From NCBI GenBank assembly GCA_947359465.1, contig OX375874.1, forward strand, positions 95,489,172 through 95,553,171: a stretch of DNA of 64,000 nucleotides, read 5' to 3'. This document shows, one piece after another, positions 25,877-36,059 of this stretch. The position numbers were made by a program, and so were the translations under genes. The notes under the pieces are model-generated. The model was not told where the DNA came from and did no database searches. It was given only the letters and a program-made list of their open reading frames with translations. The DNA comes from Metellina segmentata. Its lineage: Eukaryota; Arthropoda; Arachnida; Araneae; Tetragnathidae. Positions within the stretch are counted from its first letter, which is position 1; each line of letters begins with the position of its first letter.

Positions 25877-28800
25877 AACCAGTCTTGCAAATTACACTTG
25901 TTTTAAGCAAATCTTTCATTGTCACACCAACACAAATGCTAATCCCTGGTACATCATACTATTGGATAACAGCCATAAAGGAGTTGCCCGTGACAGTTCT
26001 TTTTGTGGGAAACAGAGCGCCAGATTTTTTTCTCTTCATTTTAAGGTCCTCCAAAGAAATAAAACGTAATATCGGAGGTTCTCTCTCTCGAGTGGAAGCA
26101 GACCCCTCCGTACCAAGTTGCCAAACCAAATTTTTTAGCTGCCATGGTGCATGGGATTTGTTGTGCCCTGTATTAGAATTTAATTAAATTATCTAAATAT
26201 AATTTTTTTTTGAAAAAATTTGTTTTCCCAGTAATACTGGTAAAACAATCTGAGACACCAACATCACCACTTTATGTTTCAAATGTATAGATTTGCAAGA
26301 ATGTATGTGAACCAAAATTAAAGTACCAGGCAATATTTGCACTTAAGTTCATTATGGAGAACATTATACAGAATAACCTTTTAATTACTTGTCCAATGTG
26401 TTTAATTCTTTGCAAAGTGGGGAAAATATGATTTAACTTGGAAAAGTTATACAAATAAAATTGGTAAAAGTGATGACAAATGATGAATGATTTTGAAAAT
26501 AAGATGTAAAATACTTCTGTATTTCTGAAAAAGTTTTAAAAATCTTCATTATTAATGGTGGGAATCCTGAGAAAATTCTCAATTCATCAAACCAATTGAC
26601 TGGAAGTTTACCCAATATAATTTTTATGTTTGCAATAGTTCAAGTGTAAAAATTATAGTTGTCTTTTCAAAAAACACTTGTAATTTATGCACAGTAATAC
26701 AGAATCATAACTGACTAAAAACAAGAACATGAATTTTTTAAGTGGATATGAACAACCATTCTCATGTTTAGCAAAACTTCAGTCTCTGGGATGCACATTT
26801 CGCATTAAAAAAGAAATCTGAAAGCAGTCTCAATATACAATTGGGTAAACTAGCCAGTCCCTCATTACCTATCAGCAATTGTCAAAATTCCCTCTTCTTA
26901 CTTTAACAAGCAAATTAGTCAGCAATAAATTAAATTGACATTCATGGATCATTTGGAAACCAGTCTGGAGAGGGATAATCAAAACAAACATCTTTCTTAT
27001 AAATAAAAGTATGATGTTAAATCATTGGAATCTGAAACTAAAGCATAAATTACTTGTTCTGAGGAGTGATATTTTAATCTTAATTCATCTCAATTTCATT
27101 TTGAACTTTAGTTTGGCACATAGATTAAGTAAAATATCTTATTATGATGTACATATTAGTTTTTCATATCTAAATAAATTTCAAGTCACCAGTGGTCACT
27201 TACCAGTGGATTGACACTGGTCAATCCACTGACAGAACAACATGTTGACCCAAATCCAGTAATTCCTCAAATCGTTCAATTACCTTGATTTTAGACAAAT
27301 TTTCATTTAAAATTTTAAGTTGGATATTTCATGACGATTAAGTGTTGGGAAAATAAATATAAAGATCACCCTGAACCCAGTACTGGAACAAGTGGTCAAT
27401 TTATAGGAAGAGAGGGGATCAATTACTGGAACAAATGTAAATTGAAGGGAAAAAATCTGATGAAATTAAATGCAAGAGTGGCAAGATATCTGACAGATCG
27501 AAAATAAAGAAAAAGCTATTAACCAAAGGAAATGCAGTAGCAATAAATATTGTAAAGAAACAGTGTGTGAACTCCCACTATACCTTCTATTTGTTACACT
27601 TGCATTCTAGATCCTGTATTATGGTCTAATGAGTCACCTCAATATAAAGGTTCAAAATGAAAAAGGTAGATTACTGCATCTAAACTGTGGTATAAAATGA
27701 GAAAAACTTCCAAGAAAAAAAAAAAGAATCAAGGTAGATTACCTCAAACTAAAAGAAAATAATTTCAGATGCATTGCATAGGCATGCTTTGAAGGTTGGA
27801 TTGGATTGGATAATTTATGTGATGGTGATGAAGCAACTTTTGTGTTTTGGAGAAACTAATGAAGATTGGAGACTACTTTAGTTTTAGTGACAATTAATGC
27901 CAGTTTTTTAATAATATTTGCATTCATTTAATTGTTTACATTATATAAGTACAAACCATTTTTTTTCTAAAATAAATAGAGGACAATCATTATTCTGAAC
28001 CTTATAGGGAAAAAAATTATATTCAGCAATCAAATATTAAAAATTATATACTTAGCTAATTTTTATCGTTTCTTTTCAAGATACCAAGTACAAAAAATCA
28101 TAAAAGCAATTGCAAATTAGCTCTAGAGGAATGTTTCGAAAATATTGTTTATCAAATAGTCAATTGCTGGTTGGTTTACCTTAGTTCATCTAGTTGTGTT
28201 CTTTCACATAAAATTACAAAACTATGTGATGCTGTATGTTTGTAAATTGATTTTGTTTAATGTTTTGACTAATCAAACATCCTATAAAATTTATGTTTCA
28301 AAATATTTGAAACTATAAAATCAAAGACTTAAGGTATGGAAACCTAATCTCAAGCATCTGACTTCAACTAAATAATTAAACCTCAGATTTAAAAATACTT
28401 TTTTGTAAGTAAAGAGCAAAATAAAAAGAATCTAATTTCTTCATAATGATAAGTATAACAGTTGTAAAAAGTCGAAAAAGTTTTGTAGTAGAGAATATAA
28501 TTTGCATGAATCTATAAAAGCACTAAAATAGTTCAATTGTTCCTGAAAAGAAAATGGAATTGATTGCTCTGAATTCACAAATTGGAGACCAATTCAGATG
28601 TAGAGAACAAGAGCATTCTCTTTAATTTATAAGTCAGGTAAAAAAAAAAGTCTAAATCTAAAAAGCAATAATAATAAAATCACTAAGAAAAAAGTTAACA
28701 CATTAATAACTTCTAAAAGTTTCAATTTTTTAAATCTTAAGACATGAAGCTAATTTTATGCAAAAGCTTCTTCACACAAAGCTTTCAATTAAAAATAACA

Positions 28801-29281
28801 GTTCTTTTGTTTAAATTTCACAAAAATTATTTTAACATTTTTTTGTAAAACAAACATTTGAAAATATAAAATTTCAAAAAAAGAAACAGAATAGAAAAAG
28901 TTTCCACATATTCAACATTTAAAAAAATAAAATTAATGCAACCAAATTTCAATAGTTTCTAAATTATATTTCTCCAATCAATGAAAAAAAGTTCGGTTGC
29001 GTCATTCCAAAAACAGTTGGGAAACGAGAGCAGAGAAAAGAGACAAAAAGAAAAGTCATTAAATTGACAAGCAAATAGAAGAATCACATGTTCCTGAACT
29101 CATCAGAAACGTTAAAAAATAAATCCCACCTTCTCCCCGTATTTATCAAGCAATGCGCCAAGTATGTCGTAACGCGAGAATAAAAAACACTCACTGCAGC
29201 ATAAAACAAACAGTCGTAATATTTAAATACAAAGTATCATTCGACTCGCGACAAAAATCTGCCAGACAGAGCTAGCTTTAC
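25877..29281. other. AT-rich intronic stretch with little content
   Basis: Apart from the fragment at 25961-26180 and a perfect 10-bp-stem hairpin at 27205-27230 (AGTGGATTGA, loop CACTGG, TCAATCCACT), I see no gene, RNA or repeat here. Open frames are short and AT-biased. Confidence 0.4.
25961..26180 (-). mobile_element. Fragment related to the Helitron-like family
   Basis: The block ACTATTGGATAACAGCCAT, followed by GTTGCCCGTGACAGTTC, matches parts of the Helitron-like copies at 34958, 52600 and 53154. The remainder is not shared and no ends are evident, so it is a partial, diverged piece. Confidence 0.4.
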
Positions 29282-29294
29282 CTCTTCCAGACAT
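29282..29294 (-). CDS. Proposed first coding exon of the zinc-finger gene (13 nt)
   Basis: On the minus strand the sequence GCCATCATGTCTGGAAGAG is followed by GTAAAG, giving a start codon in fair context and a consensus-like splice donor. Joining the 13 nt to the exon beginning at 7601 keeps the frame and yields MSGRDKETTMQNGTYPWM before the rest of the protein. Support comes from the donor and acceptor quality, the frame match (a one-in-three chance event) and the promoter-like composition of the flank. It needs transcript data, since other first exons are possible. Confidence 0.5.
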
Positions 29295-29700
29295 GATGGC
29301 TTGCTCACAGGCTTTCGGTCGACCCAGACAGGGCACGCTTCGTCTGTGTCACTTCAGTCGATTATCCGAACGCTCACGCGCCGATTTTCCGTTTTAAAAC
29401 ATCGAGTTTTAAAATTACCTCCAACCGTGAAAGAGTCTACACACTAGCATTTTAAATCACAGGCAGCAAACCGCTCAATTCTAGACACTCGCCATCGATA
29501 TTAAAATTTTGCTTCGCTTCTGTACAGCGTCATAGTCTACGTCCCGACGCATCCGTTGAACAGCTGCGAAAAAACTAACCCAGACAAGCTAAAAAACCGC
29601 CGTCTCTGCTTCTGGCGCTCTTGATTATGTAATAAGACAACTCCATTGGCAGGGAGAATACGCAATGTAAATATCAACATGTCTGTCGATGTTGTGACTG
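29295..29700 (-). promoter_or_regulatory. Probable promoter and 5' UTR of the zinc-finger gene
   Basis: This block is clearly richer in CpG and overall GC than the AT-rich flanks. On the minus strand a CCAAT motif lies at about 29645-29649. A 23-codon upstream ORF (ATG at 29552, stop 29481-29483) precedes the main start. No clear TATA box is seen. The block fits a TSS region for the gene running leftward from 29294. Confidence 0.45.
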
Positions 29701-30690
29701 TAAATTTTGAAACAAATTTTAAATTTCATCTCTTTAAAGTATAAAAGCAGTATGGAATTTCAATAATTCCTTTTGAATGGCCTTGAGAACAACTGTACTT
29801 AACTCGTTTACCTCTAAAACCAAGGAAGCTGATTTTCGTTTCACATGCGTCCACGACGAAACACGATGAAAGTCTAACGGTAGCTTACATGCTGCCATCT
29901 AGAGACGTCTGGGTAAACTAGAAACAGTTCACTGAACTTGCAATTCTCTCACGAAAAAAAGAATAAAATAAACACAAAAGGGAGAGAAACTGAAATAATG
30001 TCACTCGTTGATGTAAATCGGGGAGTGAATAAAATCTGAAGGACGAGAATTTCAAACCGAGAAATCTCTCAGAAACGAAAATCGAAAAAACGTTAGTTTT
30101 AAATTTTGAGAACGATGCATTCAAATAAGGATACATTTGAATTCAAATAGGAACATTTTATCAGATAAGCTATTTAATATTGCCCTTTTCCCCCATTACA
30201 CCAACTTTTTGCCTCAATTTGAGAAATAAGGAAACATGTAATTTTTGGCAAGAACATTCTTAAGAAATTTTAAAAATCGCAAAAGTTAATGGTAATAAAA
30301 AATTAAATTTTAATATATTCCTATGTTCATAAATTTAATTATTTTTTAATCGATGAACAGAAAAATATAACACTGAAAGCATTTTCTATGGTTTGGATGT
30401 ACGCGAACAGGACATGATTCATTATGTACTAACACAAACGAACGATTAATTACAATATTATAATTAAATATTTTCGAAACACGTGTTTATCCAAAAAGCT
30501 TGACACCGACTCAAGATTAATAACTACGAAAATATTTCGTTTGAAGGAAAACAGGATGCAGATGTCCATATTTCATCAAATACATCAAATTCATTTGTTT
30601 TCATTATTATTTAATTATTTTTTCCAGGCATCAAATTCCAGGCTCACGCAAGGAACTTGATCCTTATTCAAAAAAAAAAAATTTTTTTTT
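29701..30690. other. Upstream intergenic sequence
   Basis: AT-rich DNA with no supported gene. The open frame at 29918-30136 (minus) has no recognisable domain and I treat it as chance. Confidence 0.35.
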
Positions 30691-30699
30691 GAAGTGGCG

Positions 30700-30870
30700 T
30701 GACCAGAAATGCACTTTTGATTTTGGCTCAGAGGGGTAACGCTGTGGACTCATACTCCCTAACAAGCCCCTAGACCAAGATAGGACTTGTCGATCTGTGA
30801 GCAGTATGAGGGATCGAACACATGATCTCGCTCCACGTTCCCCTAGAGCGATCGGAAAAATTCCAAATCC
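30700..30870 (-). repeat. Possible tRNA-derived SINE head
   Basis: On the minus strand GCTCTAGGGGAACGTGG resembles a pol III A box, and GTGTTCGATCCCTC about 20 nt later resembles a B box. An A-box-like string is also present on the plus strand near 30724. No clean tail or target duplication was found, so the boundary is approximate. Confidence 0.4.
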
Positions 30871-31224
30871 GTCTAAGAGTGGTTGGTGATTGTATTTTAA
30901 GGATCTGAGGTTGAAGTCAATAGAATCTATCAGAACATTAAAAAAAGAGGATGTTTTTTTTTTAATTACAAAATAAAGTTTTTCATTATCAGACACAAAA
31001 AAAGAATGGGCCATTTTAAAAATCATACATTCGTATCTCCACTGCTCTTTCGATTGTTAAATTCTTGGAAAATACAACTAAATGATGCATTTCTCTCATC
31101 TATATTTATAACTACAAAAGTTAAAAATTAAGACGGCATTTAACAGGCAGTATCGCATGTTGCCTTTTAAAGATATTCCAGAAAATCGTTCGTAAGATAG
31201 TGATGATAACGTTTCAAGAATAGC

Positions 31225-31315
31225 AATTCCTCCCCCCCCCCCTCACATCTGCACTTTTTTTTTTCCTATCTCGCCCCCCCCCCCTCTCCCCACCTCCCCC
31301 AAAAAAATTTTCACC
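31225..31315. repeat. Low-complexity C/T tract
   Basis: Runs of C alternate with T-rich stretches. It is simple sequence next to a SINE, without coding meaning. Confidence 0.8.
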
Positions 31316-31349
31316 AAATGAAAAGTTTAGAAAATTCGTAGTAAATTCG

Positions 31350-31656
31350 AGCCGACAAACCGGTCTGATGGTTAAGGTGTTAGCCTCTAAATCGGAAGAT
31401 TCCTGGTCAAAGCATAGATATTTGTAAGCGTATGGTGTAAAGGCAAGACGGCTGGTGCACTTTGAATCTGTTGTAGCCAAAAGTCCTCACTTTGGTTGGT
31501 TTGGAGAATGAAGTGCCAGCTCAGGTGATGCCTCGTCATCTGACCGTGGTTCAAAATTACATGATGTTGTCCTCGGATCTTTCCTTTAGGGGATTGATCC
31601 CGGACCGTCGTCAATACACACGCCTTGGACGACAATTAAAATTACCTTATCTTACC
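31350..31656 (+). repeat. SINE family 2, near-complete copy
   Basis: The tRNA-like head GCCGACAAACCGGTCTGATGG, with A box TGGTTAAGG, is followed by a longer body (GTATGGTGTA, CTGACCGTGG, TTGATCCCGGACCGT) and a tail GACAATTAAAATTACC. Flanks GTAGTAAATTCG (31338-31349) and GTAGCAAATTCG (31657-31668) are a likely target duplication with one mismatch. The B-box part of the head appears deleted. Two other partial copies lie at 40845 and 42089. Confidence 0.75.
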
Positions 31657-31668
31657 GTAGCAAATTCG

Positions 31669-32795
31669 CATGTTTCTTCAATTATAGAAAAAAAATTCGT
31701 ATGAATTGTAAGTTTTCAATCAAAATGGATTTTATTAAAATACATATTTCGACATATTTTATACATAAATTTCCCATACACAAAACAAAGTTTTTATTGT
31801 TATCCCCCCCCCCCCTCACCCCTATTTTTGCTTTAAACGGAAGGACTATTAAATCAAGAGATTGGTTAAATTATGTTGGAATTTATTCCCCCATCCAAAA
31901 AAAAAAAAAGAAAGAAAAAAAAGACATCAGTACCATGATGATAACTACTTTCTCATCCCCTCCCAAAGAAACGCCTGGGAAAGAGTACAATCTTAAACGA
32001 AGAGTTCAAGTACCAAATTAGATTATTAGCCTCATTAAATTTAAAAAATGTTATTCCTATAGTACTCAATATTCGTCTTCCATAAATGTAATTTTTCTTT
32101 TCCTTTACACTCTTGTACAACTTTATTATAATATCAATGAAAATATCAATAAATTTAAACTTACAATACAAATTGTATATTTAAGTTTAAAAAAAAAAAA
32201 ACGCTTCTCACTTTATGGGTCCCGAGCCTAGGGCTCTGGTACTACGTTACTCATTTCGTTACATCCTAATTCACTCAATCCACACACACAATCCACATTT
32301 TTCGTCCCTTCTCTATGAGGGCTATTTGGAGAGATACTGACACCGAGGAAGGAAGAACTTGGCCTGGTTTTGCTATCGAGTAAAAAATTGCTATTTCCAG
32401 TCTCTAGCAAGAAAATCCGTCAACCGGTTTCCGAGTCTGTCTTACTCGTATTCCTTTTCTACTTTAGTTCCTTGTGCTGATAGTTGTCCATACTGTTGGA
32501 TCTGGATCGTCACGTGTGTGATTTATGAAAGGCTTTTCTGTACAGTTAAATACAGGCTAATGTTATTGGTAGTTGATTGTGCTTTCTGTGCACATATCGA
32601 ATAACCGGAAGTAAAATCCTCGTCCAACGTTGACTTGTTTGCATATATTAAAACTTATAAAAGTGCGAACATAAATATTAAAAAAAAAAGATGAGTGCAT
32701 TGAAGCAAAAACATGAACTGTGTATAAAATAACAGTATTAAAATAGTGTCTGTGGAAAAGGGTATGGCATCATCATAAGGAGCGATTTAGCTCAA
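31669..32795. other. No gene supported; unassigned GC-richer block at 32228-32640
   Basis: The first part is AT-rich with a C homopolymer near 31805. The segment 32228-32640 is more balanced in composition, with open frames of 60-81 codons on both strands. None matches a family I know. It could be a first exon or promoter of an unseen gene, or an old repeat. Confidence 0.3.
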
Positions 32796-32804
32796 TGGAT
32801 CAAT

Positions 32805-32880
32805 GTCAGGGATACAGACTTATTTTGACCAAGGGCCATATAGATTCACTGTGACTGAAGAGAGGGCCGACAAAAAATCA
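32805..32880. mobile_element. hAT-type terminal fragment
   Basis: CAGGGATACAGACT, followed by TTGACCAAGGGCCATATAG and AGAGAGGGCCG, matches the style of hAT ends that begin CAGGG and contain GACCAAGGGCCA. Only one end is seen. An A-box-like TAGCTCAATGG lies just before it at about 32790. Confidence 0.35.
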
Positions 32881-33002
32881 TGAAAATTATCTATCAGATA
32901 TTACTATTTGATTTATATATACATCATATATTGTTACAAGGATGATGCAAATGAACAAAGAATTTAATTTATACGTGACATTGCATCAGTTATATTATTC
33001 AG

Positions 33003-33006
<4 letters not shown>

Positions 33007-33046
<40 letters not shown>
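33007..33046. repeat. TA microsatellite
   Basis: Uninterrupted alternating TA that abuts the left arm of the foldback complex. Confidence 0.95.
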
Positions 33047-33050
<4 letters not shown>

Positions 33051-33429
33051 CAAGAACACAAGAATTTCCAAAAAAATTTCAATAAAAGTCTTAAAAAATG
33101 ATAAAAAACTGAAGAAATGTTGGTGGATCAGGGCGTCATCAGGGAGGAGCCTGACCCAAACAACATAAAATGGTGTTTTCTACATATGAGCAGCATTAGG
33201 CTGAAAAAATTGCTCATACACTCCCCCAAACACCACCAAAAGCAAGTAAAAGAAAAACAAAACAGAGCAGGAACAAAACGAAATGAAACCCGAAGCCGCA
33301 GCCGGGATATCAACAACAACAAGCCTAAAAATTATAAAGGCTTGTTGTTGTTCATTTCGGTTCAAAAGGGTTTCATTTCGTTTTGTTCCTGCTCTGTTTT
33401 GGTATACTGTTTTGTTTTTCTTTTACTTG

Positions 33430-33474
<45 letters not shown>

Positions 33475-34101
33475 CTTGCTTGCTTATATATTATTTTACT
33501 TGCTTATATATATATAATTTCAAGAATACAAGAATTTCCAAAAAAAATGTAACAAAATTCTTAAAAAAATAGTAAAAAATGAAGAAATGTTGGTGGATCA
33601 GGGCGTCATTAGGGAGGAGCCTGACCCAAACAACATAAAATGGTGTTTTCTACGTATGAGCAGCATTAGGCTGGAAAAATTGCTCATACACTCCCCCAAA
33701 CTCGTGTGACTCGTGAAAAAAAAATTTTGGACTCGTTGCATCGGAAATATGATGTTAGCATATAAGTTAGATTGTGTAATTAATGGCATTTGGTGGTAAT
33801 TTTTAGGCTTGTTGTTGTTGATATCCCGGCTGCGGCTTCTGGTTTTATTTCGTTTTGTTCCTGCTCTGTTTTGGTATTTTGTTTTGTTTTTGTTTTACTT
33901 GCTTTTTGGTGGTGTTTGGGGGAGTGTATGAGCAATTTTTTCAGCCTAATGCTGCTCATATGTAGAAAGCACCATTTTATGTTGTTTGGGTCAGGCTCCT
34001 CCCTGATGACGCCCTGATCCACCAACATTTCTTCATTTTTTATTATTTTTTAAGACTTTTGTTACATTTTTTTTGGAAATTCTTGTGTTCTTGAAATTAT
34101 A
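33047..34101. repeat. Nested foldback (inverted and direct) repeat complex
   Basis: A left arm (33047 to about 33330) begins ATTTCAAGAACACAAG and is repeated directly at about 33519-33710 and inverted at about 33795-34101, which ends CTTGTGTTCTTGAAATTAT. Inside the left unit, a second inverted repeat pairs about 33240-33335 with 33340-33430. All copies carry the block around GGTGGATCAGGGCGTCAT, so the same peptide (LVDQGVIREEPDPNN) is readable in several places. A second TA microsatellite occupies 33431-33472. The arms could form long hairpins. It is non-coding in my view and may derive from an unidentified DNA transposon. Confidence 0.75.
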
Positions 34102-34250
34102 TTGCTTACCATGCTATGTCTGCAGCTTCAGCGCGCTTGCATGGGTAGTTTCGAGTTTCGGTTTCTGGTTATTGCACCCCGGCTGTTTGGTTATTTTTTG
34201 TTATTTTGTGTGTGTTATGTTATTTTGTATATTTTATGTTATATATATAT

Positions 34251-34256
34251 GCTCTC

Positions 34257-34296
<40 letters not shown>
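34251..34296. repeat. CT microsatellite
   Basis: Long alternating CT run with one CAC interruption. It creates the Leu/Ser-repeat open frames seen around it, which are not genes. Confidence 0.95.
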
Positions 34297-34300
<4 letters not shown>

Positions 34301-34477
34301 GGTTCGATTTTTATAGCAGACATGAGCAGAATCGATTCAAAATTTTCATTCGTCAAACTGTTCCTATTTTTCGATTAGTTAATATTTATGCCAGAACAAA
34401 AATTTGTTCACAGATAAATGTGCCGCGCCTTGCGCCACAGTTACATGCCCTCTTTGGAACGCGAATTGGACTCCTAA

Positions 34478-34654
34478 GACCCCATTCACATGAAGCGCTT
34501 AAAACGCGCGTTTGTCGAGGTTAGCGAGGTCCCGCTCTTCAAGGTCGCAAAGATAGAAACTTGAATTACAGGAATTAAAAAAAAAAGTAATTTAATGACG
34601 GGACCTCGCTAGCCTCGCCAAACGCGCGTTGAAACGCCTCATGGGAAAGTGGCG
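34478..34654. mobile_element. Harbinger-like MITE
   Basis: The ends are inverted repeats of about 50 bp: GACCCCATTCACATGAAGCG on the left, with an imperfect reverse complement ending CCTCATGGGAAAGTGGCG on the right, both leading to AACGCGCGTTT and GCGAGGTCCCG. TAA flanks each side (34475-34477 and 34655-34657), fitting the TWA target site of PIF/Harbinger. A related, longer copy is at 59627-59915. Confidence 0.65.
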
Positions 34655-34957
34655 TAATTGTATCATTTACTAAACTCAATCTTCTCAATTATTTTCCTTT
34701 CACAAAGTGCATTGTAACTTCCTCCTACATTCTCCCCTTATAGCTCTTTTACAATCATTAAATTCTCTATAAATTCTTATGTGGACGTTAGCAGTTTTCT
34801 GCAAGATAGTCCGTAATTAATATGTCCTTTCCGTTTGTTGTATGAATGTGCAATTTTTAAAATAATGACCTATCGTGTGATTTGTTAAAGTTGAAATAAT
34901 GCATAGTGATGCGGAACGCTAATAAATCAACGGTCTGTGCATCCCTGATATATGCCA

Positions 34958-35530
34958 CTAGCAAATGTGTGACCACCACGGCGTTGCCCGTGGGGTTGGT
35001 TTGCTTCACCAACCAAATGGGAATTCGTAGCCTATTGGATAACAGCCATCACGGCGAGCCGCATTTGACAATGACGAGTTCTCCACGTGCAACGCCTAGC
35101 TCGTCATTATCAAATGCGGCCAAATTCGAATTGCGAAGAGATCCAATCGACATAAAGTCACAATCTCTTGAAAAAAATATAAAATATATTCAATTTAAAA
35201 ATTATTTATTTAAAGAAAATCATATTTTTAGATATCGATCTAGTGTAAAATTTTCCGCAGATTTCAAATCTGCTGAAATTTTTACTCTCTCTTTAACGAT
35301 CTAGGAGATAGAAAAAATAACTACATGACTCCAGTTAAAACTTTATTTCTTTTTTTCGTCGGCTGAAATCGTTTCACCGCAAAGTCAAACGGAAACATCA
35401 AAAATAAATTTAGAATCTGTGTTATCTTTATGTTGTTGCCATTCAAAAGAAAACAATCAAAATTAATTGCCATTAAATTAATTTTAAAATGTTCTAGATT
35501 GAATTTTAAAATTCGGTCGCGTTAGAGAAA
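34958..35530 (-). mobile_element. Helitron-like copy 2, 3' half (interrupted)
   Basis: The 3' end is CTAG followed by T in element orientation (plus-strand positions 34958-34961). The body shares the CCGCAGATTTCAAATC and TCTAGGAGATAGAAAAA blocks with copies 1 and 3. It stops after TTGAATTTTAAAATTCGG, exactly where other copies continue with about 150 bp to their 5' end. The missing 5' part is found at 44950-44976 plus 49501-49596, so one copy has been split by two insertions. Confidence 0.6.
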
Positions 35531-35736
35531 TCCATGGAAGTAGGAAAAATAATGGAAGTGCCTCTACATTGAAAAGTTGAAGTCAAAACCATAACCGCTC
35601 TGCCATCTTTGTGCTTTAAAATCATTGTGCTCGTGCATGTTAATCAGCGTGGTTATACCGTTTGTAAACTTCCGTGGTTTTTTATTGACGATTTTAACCA
35701 AATAATTAGCACCATTTTCTTAGTTTTGATTTGAAT

Positions 35737-35807
35737 ATGACGTCTTGTGTCGCCTACGGGAGTACAAACCGAAAGACAAAGAAGATCCGTGGACTATCGT
35801 TTCATAG
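35737..35807 (+). pseudogene. THAP zinc-finger exon 1
   Basis: The exon reads MTSCVAYGSTN and ends GLSFHR, with a donor AG|GTAAAT at 35808. THAP domains begin with a Cys-x4-Cys pair followed by SFHRFP; here the second Cys is Ser (AGT), so a zinc ligand is lost. The split after FHR matches a known intron position in THAP proteins such as human THAP1, and the phase agrees with the exon at 43724. THAP domains bind DNA; they occur in host regulators and in P and Kolobok transposases. Location inside the inverted repeats favours a transposase origin. Confidence 0.65.
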
Positions 35808-36059
35808 GTAAATTTAATTTGATGTATCTTTAGGCTGATAGCTTTTTGACCTGTAACTTCTAAGTGTCCAAGCAGCATTATATTCAAAATTATATGTATT
35901 TATAAACATTTAAAGAATTTTATTGAAAAGTTGACTGATTTATACAAAGAGATTATTAATTTTATTTATTAATGAACAGAATTGTACGGTTTTGATTTTT
36001 TAACCTACCAGTTGTAATAAGAGTTAGAAACTGCTTTTTAGGAATGTTTAACTCACAGA

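Larger units (their letters stand above)
7602..29281 (-). other. Large first intron of the zinc-finger gene
   Basis: About 21.7 kb between the proposed 13-nt coding exon and the main exon. The donor reads AGAG|GTAAAG and the acceptor ends in CAATAG. The content is AT-rich and holds the transposon relics listed separately. Between about 8000-10000, 13300-15600, 16100-17860, 19200-20000 and 22830-25900 I see no gene or recognisable repeat beyond homopolymer runs. A further 5' non-coding exon could lie inside it. Confidence 0.55.

Noticed and set aside
29275..29294. Start resembling histone H4 (MSGRGK)
   Set aside because: Read without splicing, the frame stops after about 22 codons and does not continue as a histone. 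The GTAA is better read as a splice donor.
33117..34028. Open frames with Tyr/Ile or Leu/Ser runs and a repeated peptide
   Set aside because: They run through TA microsatellites and inverted copies of the same non-coding unit.
34073..34524. Two overlapping frames of 101 and 140 codons
   Set aside because: They are created by the CT microsatellite; no domain is present.
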